From NCBI RefSeq assembly GCF_011075055.1, contig NC_058137.1:744001-808000 (forward strand): a stretch of 64,000 bases of DNA. The letters run 5' to 3'. Each line of letters begins with the position of its first letter. Positions within the stretch are counted from its first letter, which is position 1. The stretch is from Mangifera indica (taxonomy: Eukaryota > Streptophyta > Magnoliopsida > Sapindales > Anacardiaceae). The position numbers and the translations under genes were made by a program. The notes below the pieces were generated by a model. That model made no database searches. It was not told the origin of the DNA and saw nothing but the letters and a program-made list of their open reading frames with translations. This document shows positions 11,541-23,314 of this stretch, in pieces.

Positions 11541-12135
11541 AAAAAGAAGAAAAGAAATGAAAAATATATATATTTTTAAAATCATCGAGATCAATCCCAT
11601 ATCTTCATAACATTTTTTATAAGTTTTATTTTATTAATTAATTAGAATAATATTATCATTCAAAAATATTATTCATTAACAAGAATCACATAAAGTGATG
11701 TCTAAACAAGTTTAAAACAAACAACACCACATGTTTTTCGACGATGCATATATTAGATACTCTTTTGAGAAACTTTTCAGTACATATTTGGGTGCAATAA
11801 TCCATCAGGGCAAGTTTCACTTATAGGAATAGTGATTTAGCTATTGTTCTTCCCATGTGCTAGTGCTACATTATTTGTTGAGGCACAAGATTGTCAAATT
11901 ACTATTCCTTTAAGTGGAGCTTGCATAAATCGTCGAAAAATATGTGGTTTTGTTGGTTTTAAACTTGTTTAGTCATCATTTTATGTGATTCTTGTTAATG
12001 AATAATATTTTTCTAATGATAATATCATTCTAATTAATTAATAAAATAAAGCTTTTAAAAAATATTATGAAGATATGGGATTGATCTCAATGATTTAAAA
12101 AAATATATATATTTTCTTTTCTTCTCTTTTTATTT
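11541..12135. repeat. Long imperfect hairpin (foldback) of ~600 bp
   Basis: The left arm (about 11541-11840) is complementary to the right arm (about 11895-12135); over the outer ~200 bases the arms look about nine-tenths identical. Matching blocks include GATCAATCCCATATCTTCAT, TTCATTAACAAGAATCACAT and TTTTTCGACGAT with their complements. The left arm has an extra ~65 bases near the centre, and the loop is ~50 bases. No coding capacity, and I found no target duplication. A transcript through it would fold into a long double-stranded stem. Confidence 0.8.
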
Positions 12136-12467
12136 CTTTTTTTAAATATGTTTTTTTGTTTGTTTTGGTTGTGTTGTGATAAGAAAGATCATCCTGGCAA
12201 TACAATATGAGTCCACAGAAGGTTGGTAGCCTTGTCGAAGGGATTCTGGCTGCTTTGCCTTAAAATTCTACACCTGCATCTACTTGCCTAAAATCTATTT
12301 GTAAGTTGTGCTATGTTTAATAATCTTCTCTTATCTCTACTTATGGTTTGAGTTGAGTATCTTTCAAGTTTAGGAATCAATTAATGTGCAAGCTATAAAA
12401 ATGGTTTTAAACATTCTGTTGCACAAGTGTCCTGGCTTTGCACATTTAATGTTTGTTGTTTCTTAAT

Positions 12468-13547
12468 GGCCAAATGACTATTTCCCACCTAAGGTTTGAT
12501 GCAAACTAAACCTCCTACTCTCTAATTTTTTAAAATCTAAAAACACATTTATCTATTAAATTTTACGAGTAAAACTGTTATTTAAAAATTTTATTTAAAC
12601 TCATATTTTAAAATTATTCTTTTAAGTTTTGAAAAACATTTTTTCCCTATATTACCTTTTTTCTTTAGGTTTTAAAACCTGCTATTTCCCAAAGATTCTA
12701 ATGTTTCCTTGGCAAATTTTTAAAACCCCCCACATATTTTTCTCTCTACCTCTGCCACCCCAAGATTTTGAAATATTGTCAGCGCACACCCTAATCTCTT
12801 ATTCCAATTGTTGCTACATTTTCGATGTCTTCCCTTTAGTCTTTTACCACCAATCTACCAAAGGTCAAGCGGTCGTCAGGCCTAGTACCAATCTCCAGCG
12901 AGCTCACTCCTTCCCAGTGACCTCCAAACGTGATTTTTCTTCTCCTTTGCGTGGTCATTGAGCACCTCCTTCTTGGTTTCTTGCAGGCGCCATCCACTGA
13001 GATCGAGTAGGTCCAGTGTACTCCACTTTGCAGGCGTCAACCTTCCTCCCTAGTGCTCCTGTCAACACAAAATTGGGTCAAAATCGAGTAGGATCTCTCA
13101 TTTGATTTCGATCCCATTTTGCTCTGATGAGAAGGAAAAGGACGTCGACAACTTGATCTCAAAAGAGAAGCATGTCGATGACAAAAGAGAAGGATATCAA
13201 CAACGATCAAAAACTGAAACTAAAGAGGGATGAAGCTGTGATTTTTCAAAAAACAGGGGGCATCTTAGATGGGAAAAATATGAGTTGAAAGCCCAAATTT
13301 GGCGGGAGGGGGGGAGAGGGAAAGTCATTTTTTAAACTTGAAAAATATGAGGTTAGGGGGCAAAATAAAATTTTAAAACCTAAGGGTAATTATAAAAATA
13401 TCAATTTAAATAAAATTTTTAAATAACGATTTTATTTTTAATAATAATAATAAAATTTAATAGATGAATAAATATTTAAATTTTAAAATATTAAAAAATA
13501 AAAAATTGAGTTTGTATCAAACTTTGGTTGGGAAATGTTATTTGGCC
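12468..13547. mobile_element. Non-autonomous Mutator-like element, family A, copy 3
   Basis: Left end GGCCAAATGACTATTTCCCA and inverted right end, flanked by TTTCTTAAT / TTTATTAAT (8 of 9 identical; 12459-12467 and 13548-13556). The centre has GTCGACAAC/GATCTC-type repeats. The open frame 12629-12961 is inside the element and shows no known domain. Confidence 0.8.
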
Positions 13548-13559
13548 TTTATTAATTAT

Positions 13560-13840
13560 ATAATTATTCGTCTGACATTACATAACTTTTACCATTTTCT
13601 TGTATAAATTCCTATAGTTTGCCTGCTGCATTTTATAATGCGTAGTTGCTTTGCCTTTGCGCTGCCCCTCTAATATTTCAAACAAAATGTGGGGTCACAA
13701 GTGTACTTGATCTGAAAACGAATAAAAACGCCAAAGTTTTTTCCTTGCTGAGTCTACCTATATAAATATATATTAGGGAAGAATTTTGATTTCTTGTAAT
13801 TGCATCCAAAAGAAGAATTAATGTCGACACTTTGCTACAA
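13560..13840. repeat. Paralogous intergenic block (empty site for the hAT at 7621)
   Basis: Bases 13590-13690 align with 7545-7620 joined to 8222-8265 (shared 'ttttcttg.ataaatt', 'tagttgctttg', 'cctctaatatttcaaa'). There is no element at the position where 7621-8221 sits in the other copy. Confidence 0.6.
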
Positions 13841-13843
13841 AAG

Positions 13844-14258
13844 TAGGGGTGGATACAAATCGAATCTTCTTATTCGAATAATAAATAGTTTAATTTAAAT
13901 TTATCAAACTAATATTAAAAATAGTTTAAATTTGATTCAAATAAAAATAGTACAATTTAAGTTTGGGTTAAATTTATAACTCATATATATAGCTCAAATT
14001 TATGATTTAAATTTATGACTCATTGATAAAACAATATCATTTAGTAATTACTTAACATAATTTAAATCAAACTATGAGCTAAATTTGAACTGAATAGAGT
14101 CATCTATTCAACTCATGAGTCAAATCAATTTAATTTTAAAATGAGTGAAACCTTTTGACTCAAACCCGATTCATATTTAAAATAAACAAATTTAAATAAA
14201 ACTGAATCAAATTAAGCCGCTTTTTGAGTTGAGCCAGCTTGGTTCAGAGTCAGCCCTA
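13844..14258. mobile_element. Probable hAT-like non-autonomous element
   Basis: Starts TAGGGGTGGATAC and ends AGTCAGCCCTA, with an AT-rich interior of the 'TTTGAATT/AATTCAAA' type found in other hAT-like repeats of this window. A clean 8-bp duplication is not visible, so the limits are tentative. Confidence 0.4.
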
Positions 14259-14639
14259 TGCAACAATCTCCAAATTTGTAAGTACAGTTTATTAATAGGA
14301 AACCAGCTCAGGATGAGTCCATAAAATCCTCCTTTATATTTAATACTTGCCTCTCTTACATTTATAAATTACATCGGTTTCCCTCAATCCGTTTATTAAA
14401 AAAAATTAATTATTAAAAGGATGAATTCAAAGTGAGCCTGTTTGAGAATTTGGGCCAAATATCGTCCCAAATTCAATCCGTTTTAAGTACACCCTCTACA
14501 AGCAAATGCCATATGTTTCTAAGTACACCCTCCATATTTCATGGGTCACATCTTTTCTGAGTAATTTGGGCCAAATGCCGGCCCAAAACCTGGTTGGACC
14601 GAAAAAAGAATTAATTAAAGGAAACACCTTGGTTTTCTT

Positions 14640-16510
14640 ATGGTATTAAAATCATAGGAGAAATCACTAGTCATATAAAAGGCAAGATTTTAATTGTGCT
14701 TCAATATAATCTATTTATATCTACGTAGGGGTGTTCAAAATTGAATAACCAAATCAGTTTTGCATTATCTCAAACCAAATAGAATTTTCAGTTTCGAAAA
14801 AATTCATAAACTTGTACTAACCGATTTAAAGATTAAATGATTTTGAATCAAATCAAAAATATTAACTATCCAAATTAAATTTTCAATTAACTCGTTTTTA
14901 TTCTAATTTCAAAGGGTCAGCCTACTTTATTGTTTTTTTTTTGTTCAAAATTCTTGAAATTGGTTCAACACTTTATTAATATTTTTATTTAATTTTTTAA
15001 TTGACTCGTTTTAGTTAAACAGTTTCAAACAAAATAGACAAATAAGTAACCAAATATTCCAATTGATTTTTAAAATAACTTATTTTTTTGTTTGATATTC
15101 AATTTAAATATTACTTTATTTTAGTTATTAGATAATTTTAAATACCCCTAAATAAACAGATTAATTATATCTTAAAAAGATATTCTAATACTCATATACT
15201 TTTAAAAGGTATTTGTCTCTGTCTCTGTTACTTCATTTTCAATATTCTATATTTATGAAATTTCTATTAGGAAATATTATTAGCAATGTACATCCCAAAA
15301 ATGTACTCACATATTATTCTCTCGTATTAATTTCTAGATTCACAATTTCCTATATGTTTATAAAATTCCCATTAGGAAAAACATTACTAAAATTCCTTGG
15401 ATTTATAAAATTTCCTTAACAAAAATGGCCAAAGGACTTATTCCCACCCAAAGGTTTCTTCTTTTCTCAAACAGCTATTTGTTAATTTTCACAAATTCAA
15501 ATATCTATTAATAAACTATTAAAATTAATAAAATTCTTTAATTTTGAAAATAATATCGTCATTTAATCAGTAATGTTAAATAAAAACTAAAATGTTATTT
15601 TATTTTTATTCTAAACTCTAAAAATCTAATAATTTTTTTCGTCCAAAAGTTTAAATAGTTACATTTTCCCCCTTCTAGGGTTTGCAATTCCCACTTCTGA
15701 ATCCAATTGAATCGTGGTCAGATCGTCAGTTAATGGCCTTCATGGATGTGTTATACTGTTAGTCGATTCGCAATTTTTTGTCTTTCTTTGATCAGGGTTG
15801 TCGACGACAAATAAAAAGGATGAGCTTAAGAGCTTAAGATCGTTGGAGAAGCAAAGGAAGAAATTGTAAATCCTAGTAAGAGAAAAATGTAACTTTAAAA
15901 ATTTTTAGATATTAAAAAATTATTAGTTTTTAAAATTAAAAAAAATATATAATTTTAAAATAAATAGATTTTATTAATATTAACAACCAGTGGATAAATA
16001 TTTATATTTTTAAAAATTAATTAATGAAAATTTGAGAAAACATTAAACCTGGATGGATATAAGTCATTTAGCCTTTAAAAAAAGAAAACCAAGACAAACT
16101 CTATAAGGAACCAAACGTTGAATCCAGCCGCAATTCTTGATAGTACTCATCATTCTATTTGTCCTATTTGCTTTTAGTTGTTTTTTTACTTTCAGATTGA
16201 AGGTTTCCATGTAAATCTTCTGTGTGCTATTATCCCAAGGACTTGTAGAAATTTACGAAAATGTAAATGAAATAGAGAATGCAATGCCTTCTAATGCAAA
16301 ATCTGCATATCACAATTTTTTTTTTTTTTTAATTCAAGCTATAAAAAAGAGGTTCATGCTGATTTATTCCCTGTAGTTTGCTTTCCTTTGTGAGGAAACT
16401 TCAAAAAGAGCCTCAAATTCTATGTAATATTTTGACAAATCCAACAGTGAGACGCAAATAATATATCTATGACACTTTCTCTTCAATCACTAATAGCTTT
16501 GATGAAGAAC
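14640..16510. repeat. Right copy of the duplicated intergenic block, split by insertions
   Basis: 14640-14945 matches 40-330 (shared TTTAAAGATTAAATGATT and similar stretches), and 16085-16510 matches 340-900. The ~1.1 kb between them (14946-16084) is absent from the left copy and contains a Mutator-like element. No gene seen. Confidence 0.6.
15427..16073. mobile_element. Non-autonomous Mutator-like element, family A, copy 4 (degenerate)
   Basis: Left end GGCCAAAGGACTTATTCCCA, right end GGATATAAGTCATTTAGCC. No target duplication is recognisable, which suggests an old insertion. Non-coding. Confidence 0.65.
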
Positions 16511-16946
16511 ATGAATGCTATTTCTCCTCTCAAATTTGCAATATAATAAAAAACACATGGAAAAAGGTTCATAATATTTAATTAGTTATTCAAAACTATA
16601 TACCCATAATTATACTGTTAATATTTGTAGCATTTTGGTTTTATAACTTTAATTCAAGGGTGCTGTTCATACATTTTCTTGCAAGAGAAGAAAATATCTG
16701 TCCTTATGTGTTAAGTTAATTTAAAATATTAATGTAATGTAATTCAAATAATATTATTATGTTAGATGAAAAATCAAATGTCTTTTTGATGCAGACCTTT
16801 CTTCGCTGGTTTTTTCGTTTATCGGGTAATCTTCGATTATTATTTTATAATATATTATGATCTTATTCCAGGACGACTATTGCCTCTTAATTAATTAAAC
16901 ACCCTTGGTTTTTGGTCTGATTTTTAAGATCCTAACATTTTAAATA

Positions 16947-17465
16947 GGCCAAAGGACTATTTCTCACTCAAAGTAGGTTATTATCTTAAGTTTCTATCTG
17001 TTAACTTTAAAAATTTTATTTACCTATTCATGAGTTGTTATAATTAACAGTTCAAACAACAAAAACGTCATTTTTATCTATAATATTAAAAATAAATTAA
17101 AATTTAATTTAGTTTTTTTCCCTAATCCCTAAAAACTAACTATTTCTCTCTAAGTCAAGTTTTAAAAAATAGCATTCCCCTCCCTCCCTCCCTCCCTCCC
17201 ACCCAGGGTTTAGTTTTCAATCCCTGACACCGGATTTGACGTCAGGGATTGAAAACTAAACCCTAAAGAGGGGGGGGGATGTCATTTTTTAAAACTTGAC
17301 CTAGGGAAAAATGATTAGTTTTTAGGGGTTGGGGGGAAAAAGAGATAAAATTTTAAAGAATTAGGGTTTCGTTAATTTTAACTATTCATAGATGGATAAA
17401 TTCAAAATTAACAGGGGAAATTTTGAGATAATAACATACTTTAGGTGGGAATAAGTCTTTTGGCC
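16947..17465. mobile_element. Non-autonomous Mutator-like element, family A, copy 5
   Basis: GGCCAAAGGACTATTTCTCA at the left, AGGTGGGAATAAGTC-TTTTGGCC at the right, with a perfect 9-bp duplication TTTTAAATA (16938-16946, 17466-17474). The middle contains a perfect 23-bp stem (17206-17228 with 17241-17263) around a 12-base loop, next to a CCCT repeat. Non-coding. Confidence 0.9.
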
Positions 17466-17474
17466 TTTTAAATA

Positions 17475-18076
17475 CTAAAAAATACCTTAAATTTAGGAAT
17501 GAAATTAAATTGATTTGACATAAACTTGAATCTATGTTCAACTCAAACGAGCTGAAGTTCTAGTTCAGTTCGAATTCGAGGGTTTGTTAACAATTATTAA
17601 CTAAAGTATTTTTTCTCTAATGATTCATCTTCTTTTATAATGATTAGTCTTATCATTTGATAATATTTCTTCTTATCTGATGATTATTATCTTTTTTGAT
17701 GTTATTGTTCATCATTAGAGATAGCTCAAACTTAAACTCAATCAAATTAGTTGTTTTAGATTTGAATTGAGTTTGAATTGATCTTTATCCAAACTTAGTT
17801 TGGCTCGTATCAACCCCTAAACATATTTCAGAATCAGGGAGTCGTTTAAACTATATTATTTGTGAATAGAAACAAACCATCTTGAAGGGGTAAACGTAAT
17901 TCTGTCTCTTGTGTACGCAAATTAACTTCATAAAAAACATGGAACTGGGAATACTGTTTCTTCTAGCCGGCCGTTACAGGGACTTTCAGGCGTCTCATTT
18001 CCTTGTTCTTGTTGCCAATTTATTGATTACAAAAACTGTATTTTAATCATCCATTTACATCAACCATTAGCTTACG
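17475..18076. other. Upstream region of the 18077 gene
   Basis: Contains a degenerate hAT-like AT-rich repeat (~17490-17820) and then ~250 bases of unique sequence ahead of the gene. No convincing TATA box is seen. Confidence 0.4.
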
Positions 18077-18667
18077 ATGAAACCGGAGATAACAGAAGAA
18101 AAAGATGACGATGATGACGAGACTAGTTGCCTGAGAGGAGATCAAAGAGATAAGATCAGGCAGATAATTGAGTATCAGAAATCTAAGTATTTGGCTTCTT
18201 CTTCTTCATCTTCATCTGCTTCAATATGTTCATCTTTCTCTTCAAGTCACAGAAGAAGCACTTTACTGGATTTGATGAAAACTGGAAGCACTTCTCTGCG
18301 GAGATTATTTGACATGGAGCACACAAGTTTGGCCAACCATTTTGACAATTTCAGTGGCTCGCCCATTACAAAGACGATCCCTCTCTGGGGCAGTGACACA
18401 GATGATGAATTAAATTATGATCCCTGGGCGAATATTAAGCAGATTGGCGTCAGAAATGATGAGCCCAGTAACTTTGCATCGGACGGTAGTTTCAAGAACC
18501 AAGAGCTTGGCTTCAAAAATATGAAGCCAAAAATGATCAACCGCAAATTGAGAAGGAAACAATCATATAGGAGATTGCCAGGTTTTGGTCTATGGATATG
18601 CAGAGGCTTCAGGTTTAGGCTGAGATTAAGACGGCTTAGGATTATGATTTTCGGAAGAAAGATGTAG
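18077..18667 (+). CDS. Small plant protein of unknown function, acidic N-terminus and very basic C-terminus
   Basis: A single-exon frame of 196 codons from an ATG. Order of features: an acidic start (EEKDDDDDE, residues 7-15), a predicted helix with QIIEYQKSKYL, a serine run (residues ~40-56), a central part with STLLDLMKTGSTSLRRLFD and IPLWGSDTDDE, and an arginine-rich tail (residues ~156-196, with RFRLRLRRLRIM). No signal peptide; the tail could be a nuclear or membrane-targeting basic region, but that is inference. The gene converges with the glycosyltransferase gene, with only ~106 bases between the two stop codons. Composition and length argue for a real gene although I know no characterised homologue. 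Confidence 0.7.
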   Translation: MKPEITEEKDDDDDETSCLRGDQRDKIRQIIEYQKSKYLASSSSSSSASICSSFSSSHRRSTLLDLMKTGSTSLRRLFDMEHTSLANHFDNFSGSPITKTIPLWGSDTDDELNYDPWANIKQIGVRNDEPSNFASDGSFKNQELGFKNMKPKMINRKLRRKQSYRRLPGFGLWICRGFRFRLRLRRLRIMIFGRKM

Positions 18668-18773
18668 TAGAATGTATTTCTTCTCAATTCTTTGATCTGT
18701 ACATTAATTACAAAACTCTAGAAATCAAACTCCAAGTCCGTAATTTTGCTACATGATTATCTATTCAATCGAA

Positions 18774-20165
18774 TTAAGAACTGTAAATGTCTTCACAAAA
18801 GATGCAATGATCGGAAATTAATCTTCCGATGACGCTTCCTTCTTCGATTTTGATTCGTTTACTTTCTTTGTTCCATAAGTGTACCCCGTAAGTCTGTCCA
18901 CTTAGCTGAAGCATCTTCGCTTTCACCCATTTTGAACTTGCCGGGTTTTCTGGCATCTTGAAAAGCCCAGCAATTCTGTTCCAATCAACAGGATAGAATG
19001 CCATTGGCGGCAAGATTGTGAAGTTAAAACTGGGCTTTCTTTCAAATCTTTGAACTACTCTGGAAACAAGGTAGGGACCATTATGCCCCCATCTATTTCC
19101 ATCAAATGTTGCTGCAAATTCCTCCATGAATCTGAAAAGAAGAGGATGGTTCCTGTCAAATATCAGAACAGCATTATTCAGTCTAGTCCAGTTCCCTGAC
19201 TCCATATCCATGCTTTGCGCTCCAATAGAATTTTTCAACCATTTGAAACTTTTTAGAAAGATGAAATCTGTATCAGTGTACACACCTCCATACTTGTATA
19301 AAACTGCAAGCCTGATTAAATTAGATAGATTTTGAGCTAGAGGAATCTCACCAGGATCCTTTTTTCCACTCATCATTTCTTTGGACCAGGCTTCAGCTGG
19401 CGTATTCCTGAAGAGAAATGACAAGTCTGGAGTCACTGCAATGACTCTGAACTTTCGGTCGAGTATCGGTTTGAGGATTGTGTACCCATTTGTAGAATCA
19501 AGAGTTTTTGATAGAATCATCAAGCATCCACGAGGATTAACTTTGAAAAACGATTCCACAGACAATAATTCTCTTCTTCCAAAAGACCTTGCTGGAGAAA
19601 TCCATGTCATGAAAGCCTGAACCTCACAATCATGATTGAAAAAATCAAGAACCCGGCTGTGAAATCTCTTTGTCAATCTGTCTGACTTGAAAATCTCAAA
19701 CTCGGGTGGTGTATTTTTTAGCCATCCCGTTCTTCCTTCTTCCCTGAGACTAAATGGAGAATTTAGAGGCCTCCGATTGTTACTCATATCCGCTTTTTCA
19801 GTCACTTCTCGCACAGAAAGCAATGGAATCGACTTGGATTCTCCAACTTTGCTCTGTAGCCTCTCTGGAATTCCTCCAGAGGACTGCAGAGAAGCATCAG
19901 AAATGACACTATCTTCGAAGATGACTATTAAGATTAAGGCCGCCAATGTGACGGTAGACAAGAGAAATGATTTGGCTCGATTCATCAGCCCGTAAGTGAA
20001 CATTTTCTGAAATTCTCTTCTGGGTTTCATCATGTAATTATGCACAACAACAATCATAACTCCGAGTAAATTTTCCTGATGGCCGATCAAAGTCAAAAAG
20101 TCCAAGCTCTGTATTGTGGTCTGGTTTTGACACGGTCCAAGCGTGTATTTGGTGGTAATTGCCAT
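18774..20165 (-). CDS. Alpha-1,4-glycosyltransferase family protein (Gb3-synthase-like), type II Golgi enzyme
   Basis: A single-exon frame of 463 codons. A transmembrane anchor covers residues ~67-86 (LLSTVTLAALILIVIF), followed by a stem and a lumenal catalytic domain. The DXD sugar-donor motif is in KYGGVYTDTDFIFLK (D298/D300). The C-terminal part has NRWGHNGPYLVSRV and GVHLWNKES, typical of the GT32-DXD / A4GALT-like domains of this plant family. The donor and acceptor are unknown for the plant members; despite the name, Gb3 synthesis is not expected. The start is uncertain: residues 1-54 look unlike a conserved N-terminus, and the methionine at codon 55 (position 20003), or the pair at 45-46, would give a short cytosolic tail before the anchor, as in homologues. 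Confidence 0.88.
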   Translation of the reverse strand: MAITTKYTLGPCQNQTTIQSLDFLTLIGHQENLLGVMIVVVHNYMMKPRREFQKMFTYGLMNRAKSFLLSTVTLAALILIVIFEDSVISDASLQSSGGIPERLQSKVGESKSIPLLSVREVTEKADMSNNRRPLNSPFSLREEGRTGWLKNTPPEFEIFKSDRLTKRFHSRVLDFFNHDCEVQAFMTWISPARSFGRRELLSVESFFKVNPRGCLMILSKTLDSTNGYTILKPILDRKFRVIAVTPDLSFLFRNTPAEAWSKEMMSGKKDPGEIPLAQNLSNLIRLAVLYKYGGVYTDTDFIFLKSFKWLKNSIGAQSMDMESGNWTRLNNAVLIFDRNHPLLFRFMEEFAATFDGNRWGHNGPYLVSRVVQRFERKPSFNFTILPPMAFYPVDWNRIAGLFKMPENPASSKWVKAKMLQLSGQTYGVHLWNKESKRIKIEEGSVIGRLISDHCIFCEDIYSS

Positions 20166-21943
20166 ACTTTGAAGAAATTGAAATCTGCCTACGGTGCATG
20201 AATTTAATAATTTTTAAGGCATGACGATGAAAATTTTCTTAATTGAATCTCATGCGTTTTCCACGGCAGAAAAAATATTATGTAAAATGGTAATCAATGT
20301 GCCAGCATTCAACTCAATTTAGTTTTTTAATTCGCGAGCTGTTGTACGAGGACTTGACTCTTCCTCAGGATCCAACCCATGAAACGGGGGTAATGAGATA
20401 TAGACTTCTTAATTGGAAATTGTAAATTATTGACAACTTGGCCATGTATTGACACTTTCATAACGCAAAACTTTCTGTTATATTTCGTATCAATGTTTCC
20501 ACATGGGACCTAACCTAATAAAATTAAACCATGGAAAAGATGGCTCTTCTTTAGCCTGGCAGTTTTGAAATTTGCCAACTCTAACTCAATTTGAATAGGA
20601 TTAGGGTTAACATAGATTAATCTAAAGTTTTTAGCATTTCGATTAATTTCTTTTATAAATTACTCTAATGGTTTATTAATAAAACAAGCAACACAAATAC
20701 CAATACCATTTAAACTTGTCAACAATTTTAATAAGAGTAATATTATATGCACATATTTTGGATATATAATTATGTACACATTCATACATACATCATATAA
20801 TTGGGTATTAGTTTATATTTAATTCAGAATTACTTAATCACATAATAACATATATAAGTGTGTAAACATTTGTGTATCCAAAATAGTTTAAATATTAGAT
20901 TAATTTTATATTCGTCAAATATAATTCAATTTAGCTTTAAATCATACTAAATTAACTTGAATTAAATTTCTCAAAAAAAAAAAATTCAACCCTTACATGA
21001 TTTTTTCACGTAAAAATTTGAAAACTCTCTGTACTTACAATATTCTACACCTATGGGCTTCGTCACACTATTTTATTTACCACCCACAATGCCTTAATTG
21101 TTTTTTGTTGAGTCCATTTCTTCCGTTACGTGGCCATGCAGAATTCAGTAGAAAAAACCAAAATTATAATAGAATAAATGATATCTAAATGGCAGAGATG
21201 TCACTCCAACCTATTTCTTTTATTAATCTCTACTTAGAAAAAAAAAAAAAAAAAAAAAAGACGAATTCAAGGAGTATGCTATTCTTATCATGTTTCAAAG
21301 ATATTAGATTCTATTCAAAATACCTTGAATTATAACCTTAAAAAAAAAAAAAAAGCATATTTTGTAAATGGGTGGGTTTGCTTAGATGTTTTTACTTGTC
21401 TAAAAAACGAGATAATTTTAGAATCAGCAATGAATAAAAATAAATAAATAATACAATCATAATTATAAATAAATTAATATATTATTATATGATTATGTAT
21501 TATTTTATTATTAATTTAAAATCATTCAAGCATATTATGATAAATTAATATTTATGTCTTTGTTTTTATTTATTATTTATTTATGCATAAAATATTATTA
21601 AAATAAAAAATGTTAATAGAGTTTATTCTTCAAGATGGTGCCATTATTCTCATTAGTCCTAATTGCTAATAGAAAAACGTCGAAGCTGATCTTTATCATT
21701 GGGATCATTATTTTCATTTTATTCCATTTGTCCTGTTTTAAGCATTTACGTTTTTATATTACTTGGATTAGATCAGGGTTAAGTATGTTTTCTATTTTTT
21801 AAGTCGACTAGATTTATTTTTTAATTCCTGTAACGGCCCATTTGAAGACATGAAAAGAAATATATATATATATATATATATTTGTCATTCATATAAAATA
21901 CCTTGTATGGCCACTTGATTGGCCATTTCTATTGAAAAATTAA
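20166..21943. other. Intergenic DNA upstream of the glycosyltransferase gene
   Basis: No gene supported. It contains a small MITE-like palindrome (20735-20888), poly-A tracts (21236-21260, 21340-21354) and a short TA repeat (21861-21881). Confidence 0.45.
20735..20888. mobile_element. Small MITE-like palindromic repeat
   Basis: GAGTAATATTATATGCACA and ATATTTTGGATATATAA at the left are mirrored by TGTGTATCCAAAATAG at the right. It resembles the element at 59725-59860 (both start GAGTAATATTATATG). Family not assigned. Confidence 0.45.
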
Positions 21944-22691
21944 GTTGGAAGGATTTATTCTCATATAAAGTATAGTGAAATCTCAAACTCCTACTTTTCA
22001 ACTTTCAAAAATTCAAACACCTACCTATAAATAAATTTTTATTAAAAATCTCAATTAAGATTTGGGGTAAAACTATCATTTACTTAAAAAATTTAAAGTT
22101 TTATCACATTTTCCTCTTTAGGTTTAATAAACTTATAATTTCCTTGCAACCCAAAGTTTAAAAATTGACAAATACCCCTTAGGGTTTGTTCATCTTCTCT
22201 TCGGCACTGATTTGCTATCTCTGACTATCTATTGTCCTCCCTTTTATCTTATCTCTCCCTTTAGTCACTCTCATGTCTCTCTCTAGTCATCTTCGATTGA
22301 GACAAAGACAAAGATGATATATCTTCATATCAACCGAAGACGATTAGAGAGGAAAGGAAGAGTGACTGGAGGGAGAGATAAAACAAAAATGAGGATGACC
22401 AAAGGCTGGAGATGGCAAATTGACATTGGAGAAAAAAGGAATAAACTCTAGGGGGTAATTGTCAATTTTCAAACTTTGGGTTAGGGGAAAATTATAAGAT
22501 TTCTAAACTTGGAAAGGAAAATGTAATAAAACTTTAATTTTTAAATTTTTTAGTAAATGATAGTTTTATCCCAACCTTAACTGAGATTTTTAACAAAAAT
22601 TTGTTGATAAGTGGATATTTGAATTTTTGAAAATTGGCAAATAAAAGTTTGAGTTTTCACTATATCTTGGGTGGGAATAAGTCTTTTGGCC
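21944..22691. mobile_element. Non-autonomous Mutator-like element, family A, copy 6
   Basis: Left end GTTGGAAGGATTTATTCTCA (diverged), right end TTGGGTGGGAATAAGTC-TTTTGGCC, with a perfect 9-bp duplication AAAAATTAA (21935-21943, 22692-22700). Both arms (~300 bases) are complementary around a TCATCTTCG/CGAAGACGA centre. Non-coding. Confidence 0.88.
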
Positions 22692-23314
22692 AAAAATTAA
22701 CTAGAGAAGAGAATAGTATGAAGATAGAGGATCAATATAATAAGAGAATAATATCAAATCTACTAATAAAACAATAAGCACTCTCTATATTAGTGATAAT
22801 ATGTCATTGTCTAATTGGGTAATTTAATTATTTATTTTATTTTTAATTCAAAATCATTAAATTACATAACAATATGTCAATGTTATGGTAGATCTTTTAT
22901 TTGAAGTAATTCAGTTTGAACGAGTTGATCTTGAGATGGTAAAAAGGAAGATTTACGTATAAGGCTAGAGTTGAGTTGAGCCGAATCGAATTCAAACATG
23001 CATTGAGCTCAAATCATAAATGATCAATTTAATATTAAGCTTGTTCAAACTAGTTAAAGATGTCATTAGAGGTCATCAATGGAATGATTAGGTTTGTTAA
23101 TAGGATAAATAGTATAATTAATGAGATAAACATAATCGCTAGAGGTGAATTCAATTTGAACTATAGAATAACACAAATCAAGTCAAACACTAGTTCGATC
23201 CAAATTAGCTTGTTTCAAATTTATCCCAACTTATATAACAGTTTAATGCATATTCGGAAAAAAATAAGAGGTGAAAATGTAAGTCTGGCTGGATTAGGAT
23301 TGAATTATTAAATT

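Noticed and set aside
12629..12961. 110-codon open frame considered as a gene
   Set aside because: Lies wholly inside Mutator-like copy 3, has no domain, and the corresponding region in other copies is not open.
19126..19995. Three plus-strand open frames
   Set aside because: Antisense of the glycosyltransferase gene.
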